From contig NZ_PXZT01000001.1 in NCBI RefSeq assembly GCF_003008695.1, positions 186,001 through 250,000 on the forward strand: a DNA stretch of 64,000 nucleotides. Direction: 5' to 3'. Positions 46,883 through 56,586 of the stretch are shown piece after piece. Numbering within the stretch: the stretch's first letter is position 1; every line of letters starts with the position of its first letter. The position numbers and the translations under genes were made by a program. A model generated the notes under the pieces. That model saw only the letters and a list, made by a program, of their open reading frames with translations. It was not told the origin of the DNA and ran no database searches. The DNA is from Trichococcus alkaliphilus (GTDB lineage: Bacteria; Bacillota; Bacilli; Lactobacillales; Aerococcaceae).

Positions 46883-47879
46883 ATACAGGTCGCATCCTCT
46901 CTCTCAATATTTGTTCATCTATCTGATTGTCTTTGCCCACCAAAATCAAGCGGATATTGGTGACTTCCTTCTCTTTGGCAAACAAGTAACCCAGCAAGGG
47001 AATCGGACCAAATGGTTGGTACAAGCCTTCCGCAACCAATTCATGGGTCAGTTCATCCACGAGTTTATCCAGCTTCTGTGTGTCCACTTCATTTGTTGTC
47101 TCAGAAATCATATTAGATAAGCGCGTGCCGTATTCTTTGCTGAAATAATGCTTGCGCATGACCGCGCTTGGTCCGTTGATTGATTCTTCGATCAAATCAC
47201 GTTTCGAAATCGAACCTGAACTGGATAGGACCGTATAGAGAAAACCGCGGGGCTTACTTTGTTTCAGGCTTCGGATCATGGTCGAAAGATTATAGAGGTC
47301 AATCATGCCATCCACCATTTTCGTGATGCTCGGATGTTGGATTTTATCGCCGATGGAGCGCAGATGTCTGAAATAGTAAGTGTCCATAAAGATAGTGGCC
47401 GCTTCGATGCGATGACCTTCATCGAAATCGCGGATCGCCTCTTGAACCCCCTCTATCAGAATCGGATGTTCATCGTTGCCGTCGCCGGTTTCGACCAATT
47501 TCTTCAGACTGGCTATGGAATATTTGCCGATAGGAATCAACAGTTGCTCCAGATTTTCACCCGAAAAACGTTGTTTCAACAACACTTTAAGGTTGTGATA
47601 GGTATAGCGCAACGCGAATAATTCCACAATTTCAGCAACCGGCGTGATGCTGAACAAGTCCTGATAGACTTCCGCCAGGTGTTTCATGAGAAAACCTTCG
47701 AAATTTTTATTCACCAGTGTTTCTTTCTCGTCAAACTCATAACCGGTACCTTTCAGAACATCCAAGGCATCTTTTAAAGAAGAGGCTTTCAGCATCCGAT
47801 CGTAATCCGCTTCCGCCAATAGTTTTAATTCGTAGGTGCGAAGTGTCGTATTGACGCCTTTGTAATCAATCTCTTGCAT
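46872..47879 (-). CDS. ntpC: V-type ATPase subunit C
   Basis: Subunit C (d-type in the eukaryotic scheme), 335 residues, mostly helical. It caps the membrane ring and couples it to the D-F shaft. LRTYELKLLAEADYDRML near the N-terminus and PLLGYLFAKEKEVTNIRLIL near the C-terminus are conserved. Start ATG follows GGAGGGG, 12 bp after ntpE. Confidence 0.95.
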   Translation of the reverse strand: MQEIDYKGVNTTLRTYELKLLAEADYDRMLKASSLKDALDVLKGTGYEFDEKETLVNKNFEGFLMKHLAEVYQDLFSITPVAEIVELFALRYTYHNLKVLLKQRFSGENLEQLLIPIGKYSIASLKKLVETGDGNDEHPILIEGVQEAIRDFDEGHRIEAATIFMDTYYFRHLRSIGDKIQHPSITKMVDGMIDLYNLSTMIRSLKQSKPRGFLYTVLSSSGSISKRDLIEESINGPSAVMRKHYFSKEYGTRLSNMISETTNEVDTQKLDKLVDELTHELVAEGLYQPFGPIPLLGYLFAKEKEVTNIRLILVGKDNQIDEQILRERMRPVYGS

Positions 47880-47891
47880 AGTGCCCCTCCT

Positions 47892-48482
47892 TTACTTTTC
47901 GTCTTGGAATGCTAAAATCGCCAGTTCCGCTGCAAAGTCGTTCTTTACATCTTCGATCAGATCATCGAAGCAATAGTTGTAGTCGACTCCGCCTTCCTGA
48001 AGGATGAATCCGGCTTTATTCGGAATGGACTCCTCAGAAATCTTGACAGCGGGGTATTTGACCAACAGCTGCTGCAGCTCTTTCCCCTTAAAGTGAGCGA
48101 CCGATTTTGCGCCCGGAACAATGCTGTAGGCTTTCGAATCGCCAGCCTGAGCAAGCACCCCGTTCAGGAATTGCGCAAAATGGGTTTCATCCCACGTGTT
48201 CATTTTTTCTAAAGCTTGCTGGAAGACCGATTTCAGGATGACCTGTTTCTCTTTCAAAACAGCATTGCGCTCTTTATTCTTCAATGTTTGTTGCTCACGA
48301 TCAAAATCGTTGGCAACTTTTTTCAAAATGGCAGCTTTGCGCGCCTTTTGTTGTTCAACCAGAGTCAATCTGCTCTCTTCTATCTTTGCGACAGAAATTT
48401 TTTCAGCATCCTCCAGCTTGCTTTGTCCTTTTGCTTTTGTCTTATTCAGGATCTGTTCAGACAAGGATTGTAGATCTTTCAC
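47892..48482 (-). CDS. ntpE: V-type ATPase subunit E
   Basis: Subunit E, 196 residues, forms the peripheral stalk together with NtpF. The N-terminal 100 residues are a long Lys/Glu/Gln-rich helix; the C-terminal domain (GGVDYNYCFDDLIEDVKND) contacts V1. Start is GTG at 48482 with AGGAGATG upstream. It comes 50 bp after ntpK, the largest gap inside the operon, with no hairpin seen. Confidence 0.93.
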   Translation of the reverse strand: MKDLQSLSEQILNKTKAKGQSKLEDAEKISVAKIEESRLTLVEQQKARKAAILKKVANDFDREQQTLKNKERNAVLKEKQVILKSVFQQALEKMNTWDETHFAQFLNGVLAQAGDSKAYSIVPGAKSVAHFKGKELQQLLVKYPAVKISEESIPNKAGFILQEGGVDYNYCFDDLIEDVKNDFAAELAILAFQDEK

Positions 48483-48532
48483 GCTTTCTCATCTCCTTAC
48501 TATTTCTTTCATTCTTCTGGAGCTTTTGAGAA

Positions 48533-50988
<2,456 letters not shown>

Positions 50989-51002
<14 letters not shown>

Positions 51003-51309
51003 ATTTCCTCATCACCTCCCCAATTACGGCATTCACAAGTTCTTCTTCTTTCGCTTCGAACCGAGTCTGCAACTTCTCGATTTCCGATTTTTCACTTTCT
51101 GCGGAAGCGTTCTTGAGAATTGCCAGTTGCTCTGATTTTTTCGCAAGTTCTTCGGATTGAAAAGTAGCTAATTCTTTTTCGATATTCCTTTTCATTTCGC
51201 CTATTTTATCTTGCGTGTTCTGTTCCAGTTTGCGCAGTTTGTTCTGATAATCCAATTCCAGATCCGTTGCTTCCTGCTCAATCTTTTTTACTTCATCAAA
51301 TATTTGCAT
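50989..51309 (-). CDS. ntpF: V-type ATPase peripheral stalk subunit NtpF (G/H)
   Basis: A 106-residue, almost entirely charged helical protein (Glu, Lys, Gln rich), matching the NtpF/G-type peripheral stalk subunit that pairs with NtpE as a right-handed coiled coil. First full gene of the operon, as in E. hirae. Its GGAGGTGG ribosome site lies within a short upstream open frame (51296-51334), so its translation may be coupled to that leader. Confidence 0.88.
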
Positions 51310-51334
51310 CTTTCATTCCACCTCCGTCCCTCAT
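51296..51334 (-). CDS. Candidate 12-codon leader ORF of the ntp operon
   Basis: ATG at 51334 with GAAGGAG 6 bases upstream opens a frame for MRDGGGMKDANI and stops at 51296, overlapping the first 14 bases of ntpF in another frame. The ntpF ribosome site lies inside this ORF. This layout is typical of translational coupling or leader-peptide control, but so short a frame can occur by chance. Confidence 0.35.
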   Translation of the reverse strand: MRDGGGMKDANI

Positions 51335-51379
51335 TTGATTCTCCTTCGGAAAAAAATCTTTTTTCCAATCAGTAATTTC

Positions 51380-51408
51380 ATTATACAGTTAATGTAAAGG
51401 CCGTTCAA
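51380..51408 (-). promoter_or_regulatory. ntp operon promoter
   Basis: -35 TTGAAC (51403-51408) and consensus -10 TATAAT (51380-51385), 17-bp spacer, giving a leader of about 65 bases before ntpF. Confidence 0.85.
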
Positions 51409-51421
51409 ATCTAATTGAACG
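51402..51421. promoter_or_regulatory. Inverted repeat over the ntp promoter -35
   Basis: A perfect palindrome CGTTCAA-(6 bp)-TTGAACG of 20 bp covers the -35 box. Such placement suggests a repressor operator. In E. hirae the ntp operon is induced by high Na+, but I do not know a regulator with this site. Confidence 0.45.
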
Positions 51422-51520
51422 CCATTTTCAGCGTTTTCAGCAACCACCGCAGTTTCATTAATAGGAAGAAACTTTCTTAAATTCTTTCAAAATATTAAAA
51501 TGAACATTTTGTGAACAAAA

Positions 51521-51562
51521 CTCCCCAAGAAGCATGCATGAATGCAAGCCATCCTTGGGGAG
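51521..51562. terminator. Orphan terminator-like hairpin upstream of the ntp promoter
   Basis: CTCCCCAAG and CTTGGGGAG arms of 9 bp with an inner GCAT/ATGC stem. T-rich sequence follows on both strands (TCTCTTTT plus, TTTTGTT minus). No annotated gene reads into it from either side. Confidence 0.6.
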
Positions 51563-51778
51563 TCTCTTTTATGGCCTTTTTTTACGGTGATTCCTCGAAG
51601 TAATGTCAGTATCTTTTTTCCTCCTTCAAAAATAATATGTGGCTAACACATTCTTTCGATGCCTCTACTTTACTTGATAAAGAGGAATTTTTGGGCCATT
51701 TGCGGTCGAAACAACAAAACAGCAGGCTGAGTTGCAAGCCTGCTGTCCTGAAATTTTCTTGAGCGCAAAATAAATAGC
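51563..51778 (-). other. Structured intergenic segment with no clear gene
   Basis: Contains two more hairpins: CAGCAGGCT/AGCCTGCTG (51720-51745, with a minus-strand TTTTGTTGTTT tail) and CCTCT/AGAGG (51662-51685). A strong GAAGGAGG site on the minus strand near 51625 is followed by no ATG. A small RNA or small protein transcribed on the minus strand is possible. I see no convincing promoter for it. Confidence 0.35.
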
Positions 51779-51807
51779 TTGCAAAAAAGAACAGATGTTC
51801 TTATAAT
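51779..51807 (+). promoter_or_regulatory. Promoter of the SOS-type gene
   Basis: -35 TTGCAA (51779-51784) and consensus -10 TATAAT (51802-51807) with a 17-bp spacer on the plus strand. The spacer is filled by a LexA-type box. Confidence 0.88.
51788..51801. promoter_or_regulatory. LexA/DinR box 1
   Basis: AGAACAGATGTTCT, a perfect inverted repeat that fits the core GAACRNRYGTTY of the Bacillus-type LexA (DinR) consensus. It lies exactly between -35 and -10. Confidence 0.8.
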
Positions 51808-51819
51808 AGGGATACAAGA

Positions 51820-51833
51820 CAAACACACGTTCG
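51820..51833. promoter_or_regulatory. LexA/DinR box 2
   Basis: On the minus strand CGAACGTGTGTTTG fits CGAACRNRYGTTYG at every position. It lies about 6 bp beyond the expected transcription start, 32 bp centre to centre from box 1, or about three helical turns, so two LexA dimers could bind the same face. Confidence 0.8.
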
Positions 51834-51844
51834 GAGGAACCAAC

Positions 51845-52189
51845 ATGCAAAACTACATCTATCCGGTATCCAATAATAATGAAACTCCTACCAAAAAATC
51901 ATACCTGCGCCCACTATCATCCGTCCAATCCATCAATGAAGCCATCCTGGATAAAGTGATGCCGATTCATCAGGTTGTCCGTTTCGCTAATCAAGCCTTT
52001 GAAAATCACACCCCTGTTTATGTTGTGATCGAAGAAAAACAGGGACCGAAATCATATACAAGAACACTGGTCTGGGGCACCTTCAATTCCTGCGTAACCC
52101 CGAAAAGACAAGTCATGTTCACAACCGCCGACAAAAAAGTGACTTACTTGCTGAACATCAGCCAAATATTGGCCATCCAACTTGGTTGA
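51845..52189 (+). CDS. Small soluble protein under LexA control, possibly YolD-like
   Basis: A 114-residue protein with no membrane segment or signal peptide. I do not recognise it firmly. The N-terminal RPLSSVQSINEAI and the C-terminal series of short strands (VYVVIEE, LVWGTF, VMFTTADKKVTYLL, ISQILAIQ) recall the YolD-like family, small proteins often found in SOS regulons with translesion polymerases. The ATG follows GGAGGAACC. The promoter has two LexA-type boxes, so induction by DNA damage is expected. It is a single-gene unit: no polymerase or recombinase gene accompanies it. A terminator shared with cls follows. Confidence 0.8.
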   Translation: MQNYIYPVSNNNETPTKKSYLRPLSSVQSINEAILDKVMPIHQVVRFANQAFENHTPVYVVIEEKQGPKSYTRTLVWGTFNSCVTPKRQVMFTTADKKVTYLLNISQILAIQLG

Positions 52190-52219
52190 TTCCCATCAGC
52201 TGATGGAATATTCATTGAC

Positions 52220-52277
52220 AAAAAAAGAGGAGTACAAGGCATGCCGCTAAAGACGGGGTGACTTGTACTCCTTTTTT
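52220..52277. terminator. Bidirectional terminator between the SOS gene and cls
   Basis: GGAGTACAAG/CTTGTACTCC, a 10-bp stem with runs of T on both strands (52272-52277 plus, 52220-52226 minus). It serves the convergent genes. Confidence 0.92.
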
Positions 52278-52289
52278 CATTTCAATTCC

Positions 52290-53738
52290 CTAAAGTATCG
52301 GCGACAGCAATCTGGAAAAAGCCTGCTTGAATTTCCGGCCCTTCGATTGTTTCGCGAAGTAATCATGGGTTGCGCGTATGCACTTTTCCTGATCTTCTTC
52401 AAAATTCGCGATCAATTCTGCAGCCACTTCACGATCATAAATAAAGGCATTGATCTCAAAATTCAGTTTGAAGCTGCGTACATCCATATTTGCCGTGCCT
52501 AACGATACAATTTCATCGTCGACCACCATCACCTTTGAATGCAGGAAACCGTTCTGGTACATATAGACTTCAGCACCGTACTCTATGATGTCTTTGGCAA
52601 AATATTCCGTTGCCCGATAGACGAAAGGATGATCCGGCTTCGAAGGGATCATGATTTTGACGCTTACACCGGATAAGGCCGCGATTTTGAGCATTTCGTG
52701 CAGACTCTCGTCAGGTATAAAATAAGGCGTCTGTATGTAGATCGATTCTTTGGCTTGGCTGATCATCTTCAGGAAACCCATTTTGATGGTCTGATCTTCG
52801 TCATCCGGCCCGCTTGCCACAATCTGCATGGCTGTATCGCCTTTTTTATCGGCAATCGGGAAATAGGCCTCGGCATAATCTTTGCGATTCTTTTCTTTGG
52901 CAACTGCATTCCAATCCATGAAGAAACGGCTTTGAAGCGTCAGGACCGCATTGCCTTCTATCTTCATATGCGTGTCCCGCCATTCACCGAGTTCCCCTTT
53001 CCCCAGATACTCGTCGCCGATATTGAAACCGCCAAGGTAAGCAACTTTGGCGTCCACCACCATTATTTTGCGGTGATTACGATAATTCATCCGCAAATTG
53101 ACGAAAGGTATTTTTGACCCAAAAAAAACTTCCGTCTTTCCGCCTAATTTTTCAAGGTTATTGAAAAATTTTGCATCATTCCCTCTGCAACCCATCGCGT
53201 CGTAAACGACCAGAACCTCCACACCGGCTGCTGCCCTGTCTTCCAAAGCCGCCAGAATGCGTTTACCCAACTCGTCTGAGCGAAAAGTGTAATAAAGCAT
53301 ATGCACATGATCTTCAGCTTTGTAAATGTCCTGAACGAGCGCATCAAAGACACCTTCACCGGTCTTGAATATTTCTAGTTTGTTCCCCTTAGTCAAAATG
53401 GATTCATCACTTTCCAGGAACAGGATAGCTGTTTTTTGTGCATAATCGGTTTCGACCAAACCTTGCGCCAGATCTTCATCCTCCAGCATCTCAATCTGAA
53501 CCTTCGCCAACTGGGACATCCCCAAGCTTTTTTGCGTGCGCATATCATAGATGTTTTCTTTTGACATCTTTTTCCCTATAAAGAGATAGATGATGAAACC
53601 CGCCACCGGCAGCAGGTTTAAAGTCAGCAACCATGCCCAAGTGGCAGCGACGTCTCTTTTTTCTTTAAAGACGGTGATGATCGCACCGATTGTATTTAAA
53701 ATGATGACTGCCGTAAATATCATTGACCAAATACTCAT
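52290..53738 (-). CDS. cls: Cardiolipin synthase
   Basis: Cls, 482 residues, makes cardiolipin from two phosphatidylglycerols. Two N-terminal membrane helices (MSIWSMIFTAVIILNTIGAI and a second near residues 33-53) precede two phospholipase D motifs: HRKIMVVD with nearby Lys/Asp, and HSKVMVVDDEIVSLGTANMD. The ATG at 53738 is chosen because GGAGTGG precedes it; an ATG seven codons earlier has no site. Single-gene unit. Confidence 0.96.
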   Translation of the reverse strand: MSIWSMIFTAVIILNTIGAIITVFKEKRDVAATWAWLLTLNLLPVAGFIIYLFIGKKMSKENIYDMRTQKSLGMSQLAKVQIEMLEDEDLAQGLVETDYAQKTAILFLESDESILTKGNKLEIFKTGEGVFDALVQDIYKAEDHVHMLYYTFRSDELGKRILAALEDRAAAGVEVLVVYDAMGCRGNDAKFFNNLEKLGGKTEVFFGSKIPFVNLRMNYRNHRKIMVVDAKVAYLGGFNIGDEYLGKGELGEWRDTHMKIEGNAVLTLQSRFFMDWNAVAKEKNRKDYAEAYFPIADKKGDTAMQIVASGPDDEDQTIKMGFLKMISQAKESIYIQTPYFIPDESLHEMLKIAALSGVSVKIMIPSKPDHPFVYRATEYFAKDIIEYGAEVYMYQNGFLHSKVMVVDDEIVSLGTANMDVRSFKLNFEINAFIYDREVAAELIANFEEDQEKCIRATHDYFAKQSKGRKFKQAFSRLLSPIL

Positions 53739-53783
53739 ATAACCACTCCAAATCAACATAATGACAAAACATGTTACCCACTA

Positions 53784-53792
53784 ATGATAGCA
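53784..53792 (-). promoter_or_regulatory. cls promoter (extended -10)
   Basis: TGC-TATCAT on the minus strand about 45 bp before cls. The -35 is weak and overlaps the T-tail of the upstream terminator. Confidence 0.5.
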
Positions 53793-53799
53793 CACGAGC

Positions 53800-53851
53800 C
53801 CACAAAAACAGAAAGACGAAGTCCGGATAATTAAAATCCGTCCTTCGTCTT
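53800..53851 (-). terminator. Terminator after the thiT-like gene
   Basis: AAGACGAAG-(2)-CGGAT stem paired with ATCCG-(2)-CTTCGTCTT and TTTTTG tail on the minus strand. A T-run also follows in the plus direction. Confidence 0.88.
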
Positions 53852-53858
53852 CTATTTT

Positions 53859-54461
53859 TTAATCATTTAATAGTTTCGATTTTTCTTTTCTGCTCAGGAA
53901 ACGGCTGCCTTTTGGAATGTATGCTTTAGGAGCGAATTTCGCAATTAACACCAGAACGACTGCGCTTACGGCAAAAGTTGCCGCAAATGATAGCGCCTGC
54001 CCCGGAAGAAAATGTGCAAAGGCAGAAACACCAGCAGGAACTGCTTCCTCGCTGAGGAATATGTCCGAAATCAGCGCCCAAACAAAATAGACAAGCGTTC
54101 CGAAAAAGGATGCCGTCACTACATTCAAGGCTGCATTCGGGAAACGTTTATTGTTCAATGTGCGTTGCGTGAATTTCGCGAAAAAACCAGCGATGCCCAC
54201 GAAAACGAACGGTGCCGCTTGGGTCAGGATATCTGCGGCAACATCCGTCCCCTCTCCTTTCAGCGCAAACAAAGCGAGGCCGGTCAGTGTTCCTGAAACC
54301 AGTCCAAGCAAGATTCCTCTGCGGAGGGAAACGAAAAGCAATGGTAACAAAGCTAAAACAATGGTGTATTCTCCAAATGGCATGGCCACAAATGCCAAGG
54401 CGATTGCGAGGACAGCAAACAGAGCTGCCTCGATCCAAGCCTTCGTACTATTAGAACCCAT
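53859..54461 (-). CDS. ThiT-like ECF transporter S-component
   Basis: A 200-residue protein with about six membrane helices. The N-terminal half matches the ThiT/YuaJ thiamine S-component: EAALFAVLAIALAFV, then LLPLLFVSLRRGILLGLVSG. The C-terminal half differs from ThiT proteins I know: the conserved aromatic/His stretch that lines the thiamine pocket is not evident (here FVWALISDIF). Substrate is therefore unsure. The ATG at 54461 follows AAAAGGAGAG. It lies 60 bp after rnjB with no terminator between. No TPP riboswitch precedes it. Confidence 0.6.
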   Translation of the reverse strand: MGSNSTKAWIEAALFAVLAIALAFVAMPFGEYTIVLALLPLLFVSLRRGILLGLVSGTLTGLALFALKGEGTDVAADILTQAAPFVFVGIAGFFAKFTQRTLNNKRFPNAALNVVTASFFGTLVYFVWALISDIFLSEEAVPAGVSAFAHFLPGQALSFAATFAVSAVVLVLIAKFAPKAYIPKGSRFLSRKEKSKLLND

Positions 54462-54521
54462 AAAGATGAATCTCTCCTTTTCAACAACGAGCCGTTTCAT
54501 TGCCTTTCCGGCAAACGGGCA

Positions 54522-56201
54522 TCAGCTCTTCTTCTGATAATTGGATGCTTCCATGATGATCGGTAAAATGACCGGTTTGCGCTTCGTCTTTTCAAAAAGA
54601 TAACGGCTCAACGAATCACGTATCTCTTGTTTTAACTTGGCCCAATCAAAATCTTTCGTATGCAGATTGTCTTCCACTACTTCCCGGACGATATTCGAAC
54701 TTTCCTTGACAAGCTCTTCGCTCGCTTTCATGTAGACGAATCCGCGCGAAACGATTTCCGGACCCGACAAAATTTTGTTCAATCTTCTGGAGATCGTCAC
54801 AACGACAACGAAGATGCCGTCTTCCGACAACAGTTTGCGGTCGCGCAAGACAATATTGCCGATATCGCCAACCCCGATCCCATCGATCAGTACATTTCCG
54901 GCTGGGACTTGTCCCGTCATATGCATACGTCCTTTTGCATATTCGATGACGTCTCCTTTGCCGGGGATGAATATGTTTTTGAACGGGATGCCGACTTCAT
55001 TCGCCAACTGGGCATGTGCAGCCTGCATCCGGTACTCGCCTTGGACAGGCACGAAATACGTAGGTCTAAGCAGGTTGATCATCAATTTCAGATCGTTCGG
55101 CGAAGCATGTCCGGATGCTTTGTATGTTCCGGATATCTCCCGCACGGAGGCACCGGCGCGATAGATCAAATTCTTGGTTTTTGCGACTGTTGTTTCCATA
55201 GCTGTGGAAGGCGTAGTCGTGATGTAAACCAAATCGCCCTCTTTAAGATTCACTTGCTTGTGTCTGCCTTTGGACATCCGCTGCAATGCTTCCAAAGGTT
55301 CCCCGCTGTTGCCGGTTTCCAGAACCAAGACTTGACCATCACGGTAATCATTGATGTTTTTGACATTCACAAGCAGATCAGGAGTCGGCAAGACTAGTTT
55401 TCCTAGTTTCATGGCGACATCGACAGTCTCAACCAAAGTCGGACCTGTCAAAAAGATTTTACGGTTAGCTTGGAGAGCGACATCAAAAACTTGCTGAATG
55501 CGCAAAATATTGCTTGCGACACAAGACACGATAATGCGTCCCTCAGCATTGATGAAGGTGTCGAGCATCTCTTCCTCAATCTTACGGTCGCTGACATTTT
55601 CTGTAGTTGATTCGGCATCTCCGGAATCGCTCAATAGCGCCAATACTTTGCCTTCGCCGATATCCGTAATTTTGCCGTAATCGGTCCGATACATCGGGGA
55701 TGCGCTTTGATCAAACTTGAAGTCACCAGTATAGACGACACTGCCTTCTTCCGTCTTCACACAGATCCCTACAGAATCAGGGATGGTATGCGTGGTTCTG
55801 AAGAACCGGACGCTGGTATTCTCAAATTCAATTTCAGTGTTCTCATCGATGACGTGGTAATCCTCAAAGCCTGTAGCCAATCCGGTTGACTCAACAGCCA
55901 GTTTAGCCAACGCGATCGTCAAACCTGTACCGAACACGGGTGCATCGATATTCTGCAATAAATAAGGCAATGCTCCTACAGCATCCGCATGGCCATGCGT
56001 CAGGAAAATACCTGCTATCTTATTTTTGTTTTCCTCCAGGTAAGTGAAATCAGGGATGACAACATCAATTCCCAACAATTCGTTTTCCGGATAGAGCAGA
56101 CCGCAATCCAATACAAAAATTAAATCGTCCACTTCCACCAAATACATGTTTTTACCGCTTTCTCTCACACCTCCGAGAGAAATTATTCTTACTTTACTCA
56201 T
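54522..56201 (-). CDS. rnjB: Ribonuclease J2
   Basis: RNase J family, 559 residues, metallo-beta-lactamase with inserted beta-CASP domain; acts in 5'-end-dependent RNA decay, usually in complex with RNase J1. The metal motif reads HGHADA (residues 69-74) instead of HxHxDH: the last His is Ala. RNase J2 of Bacillus is likewise degenerate here, and the GNVLIDGIGVGDIGNIVLRD block also matches J2 better than J1. J1 is expected elsewhere in the genome. Start ATG with AAGAGGTGG upstream and a leader of about 175 bases. Confidence 0.92.
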   Translation of the reverse strand: MSKVRIISLGGVRESGKNMYLVEVDDLIFVLDCGLLYPENELLGIDVVIPDFTYLEENKNKIAGIFLTHGHADAVGALPYLLQNIDAPVFGTGLTIALAKLAVESTGLATGFEDYHVIDENTEIEFENTSVRFFRTTHTIPDSVGICVKTEEGSVVYTGDFKFDQSASPMYRTDYGKITDIGEGKVLALLSDSGDAESTTENVSDRKIEEEMLDTFINAEGRIIVSCVASNILRIQQVFDVALQANRKIFLTGPTLVETVDVAMKLGKLVLPTPDLLVNVKNINDYRDGQVLVLETGNSGEPLEALQRMSKGRHKQVNLKEGDLVYITTTPSTAMETTVAKTKNLIYRAGASVREISGTYKASGHASPNDLKLMINLLRPTYFVPVQGEYRMQAAHAQLANEVGIPFKNIFIPGKGDVIEYAKGRMHMTGQVPAGNVLIDGIGVGDIGNIVLRDRKLLSEDGIFVVVVTISRRLNKILSGPEIVSRGFVYMKASEELVKESSNIVREVVEDNLHTKDFDWAKLKQEIRDSLSRYLFEKTKRKPVILPIIMEASNYQKKS

Positions 56202-56376
56202 TGTACCACCTCTTATTTTTCAGCTTTCTATGCTGTTATCTATACTGATCGTTTGAATGCCTTTCTCCGTATTTTCGTCCCTGAAAATCAGCACTGCTGC
56301 TTTGCCGAACTGCCTTCAGGGTCTACAAGCGAATGCGTTTTCTTCGCATCCGGCTAAACGTGACCGATATCCTCTC
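56202..56376 (-). ncRNA. Structured 5' leader of rnjB
   Basis: Between the -10 at 56383 and the start codon, about 175 bases with no open frame of note. Two stems are seen: CCCTGAA (56279-56285) with TTCAGGG (56315-56321) enclosing a smaller GCAGC/GCTG stem, and ATGCG/CGCAT (56333-56349). It may mediate control of RNase J2 by RNA processing. No known riboswitch class was recognised. Confidence 0.35.
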
Positions 56377-56382
56377 TGTTAT

Positions 56383-56388
56383 ATTATA
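56383..56388 (-). promoter_or_regulatory. rnjB -10 element
   Basis: Consensus TATAAT on the minus strand; the -35 about 17 bp upstream is poor (CTACAA). Confidence 0.5.
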
Positions 56389-56448
56389 CATGATTATCGG
56401 CAAAATTGTAGCATTTGCTTCAGTTTCTGTTCCGGTTTTCTGAAAGTG

Positions 56449-56527
56449 CAAAAAAGACCTGCCAAAAGGAACGGACCAGGAACGATGTTTTCAGCAAACA
56501 CCATTCCCGGTCCATCCTTTGACAGGT
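56449..56527 (-). terminator. Unusually long hairpin terminator after asd
   Basis: Arms of about 32 bases (56457-56490 and 56496-56527) pair almost throughout, starting ACCTG and ending CAGGT, with a loop of about 5 bases, followed by TTTTTT on the minus strand. Far longer than a usual terminator stem. Confidence 0.85.
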
Positions 56528-56586
56528 ACTGTCATATCCGATTATTCAATTTGACGCGGACTTGCTTATCCGTGTATTCAAAAATT

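Noticed and set aside
51665-51850. Minus-strand 61-codon frame upstream of the SOS gene
   Set aside because: Its start lies in the SOS gene's ribosome site, it runs through a terminator-like hairpin and has no Shine-Dalgarno site.
52193-52206. Perfect palindrome CCATCAGCTGATGG after the SOS gene
   Set aside because: It could be taken for an operator or terminator, but lies after the stop codon without a T-tail and next to a much better terminator.
54462-54521. TPP riboswitch upstream of the thiT-like gene
   Set aside because: Only 60 bp separate it from rnjB, too short for the element and lacking its conserved motifs.
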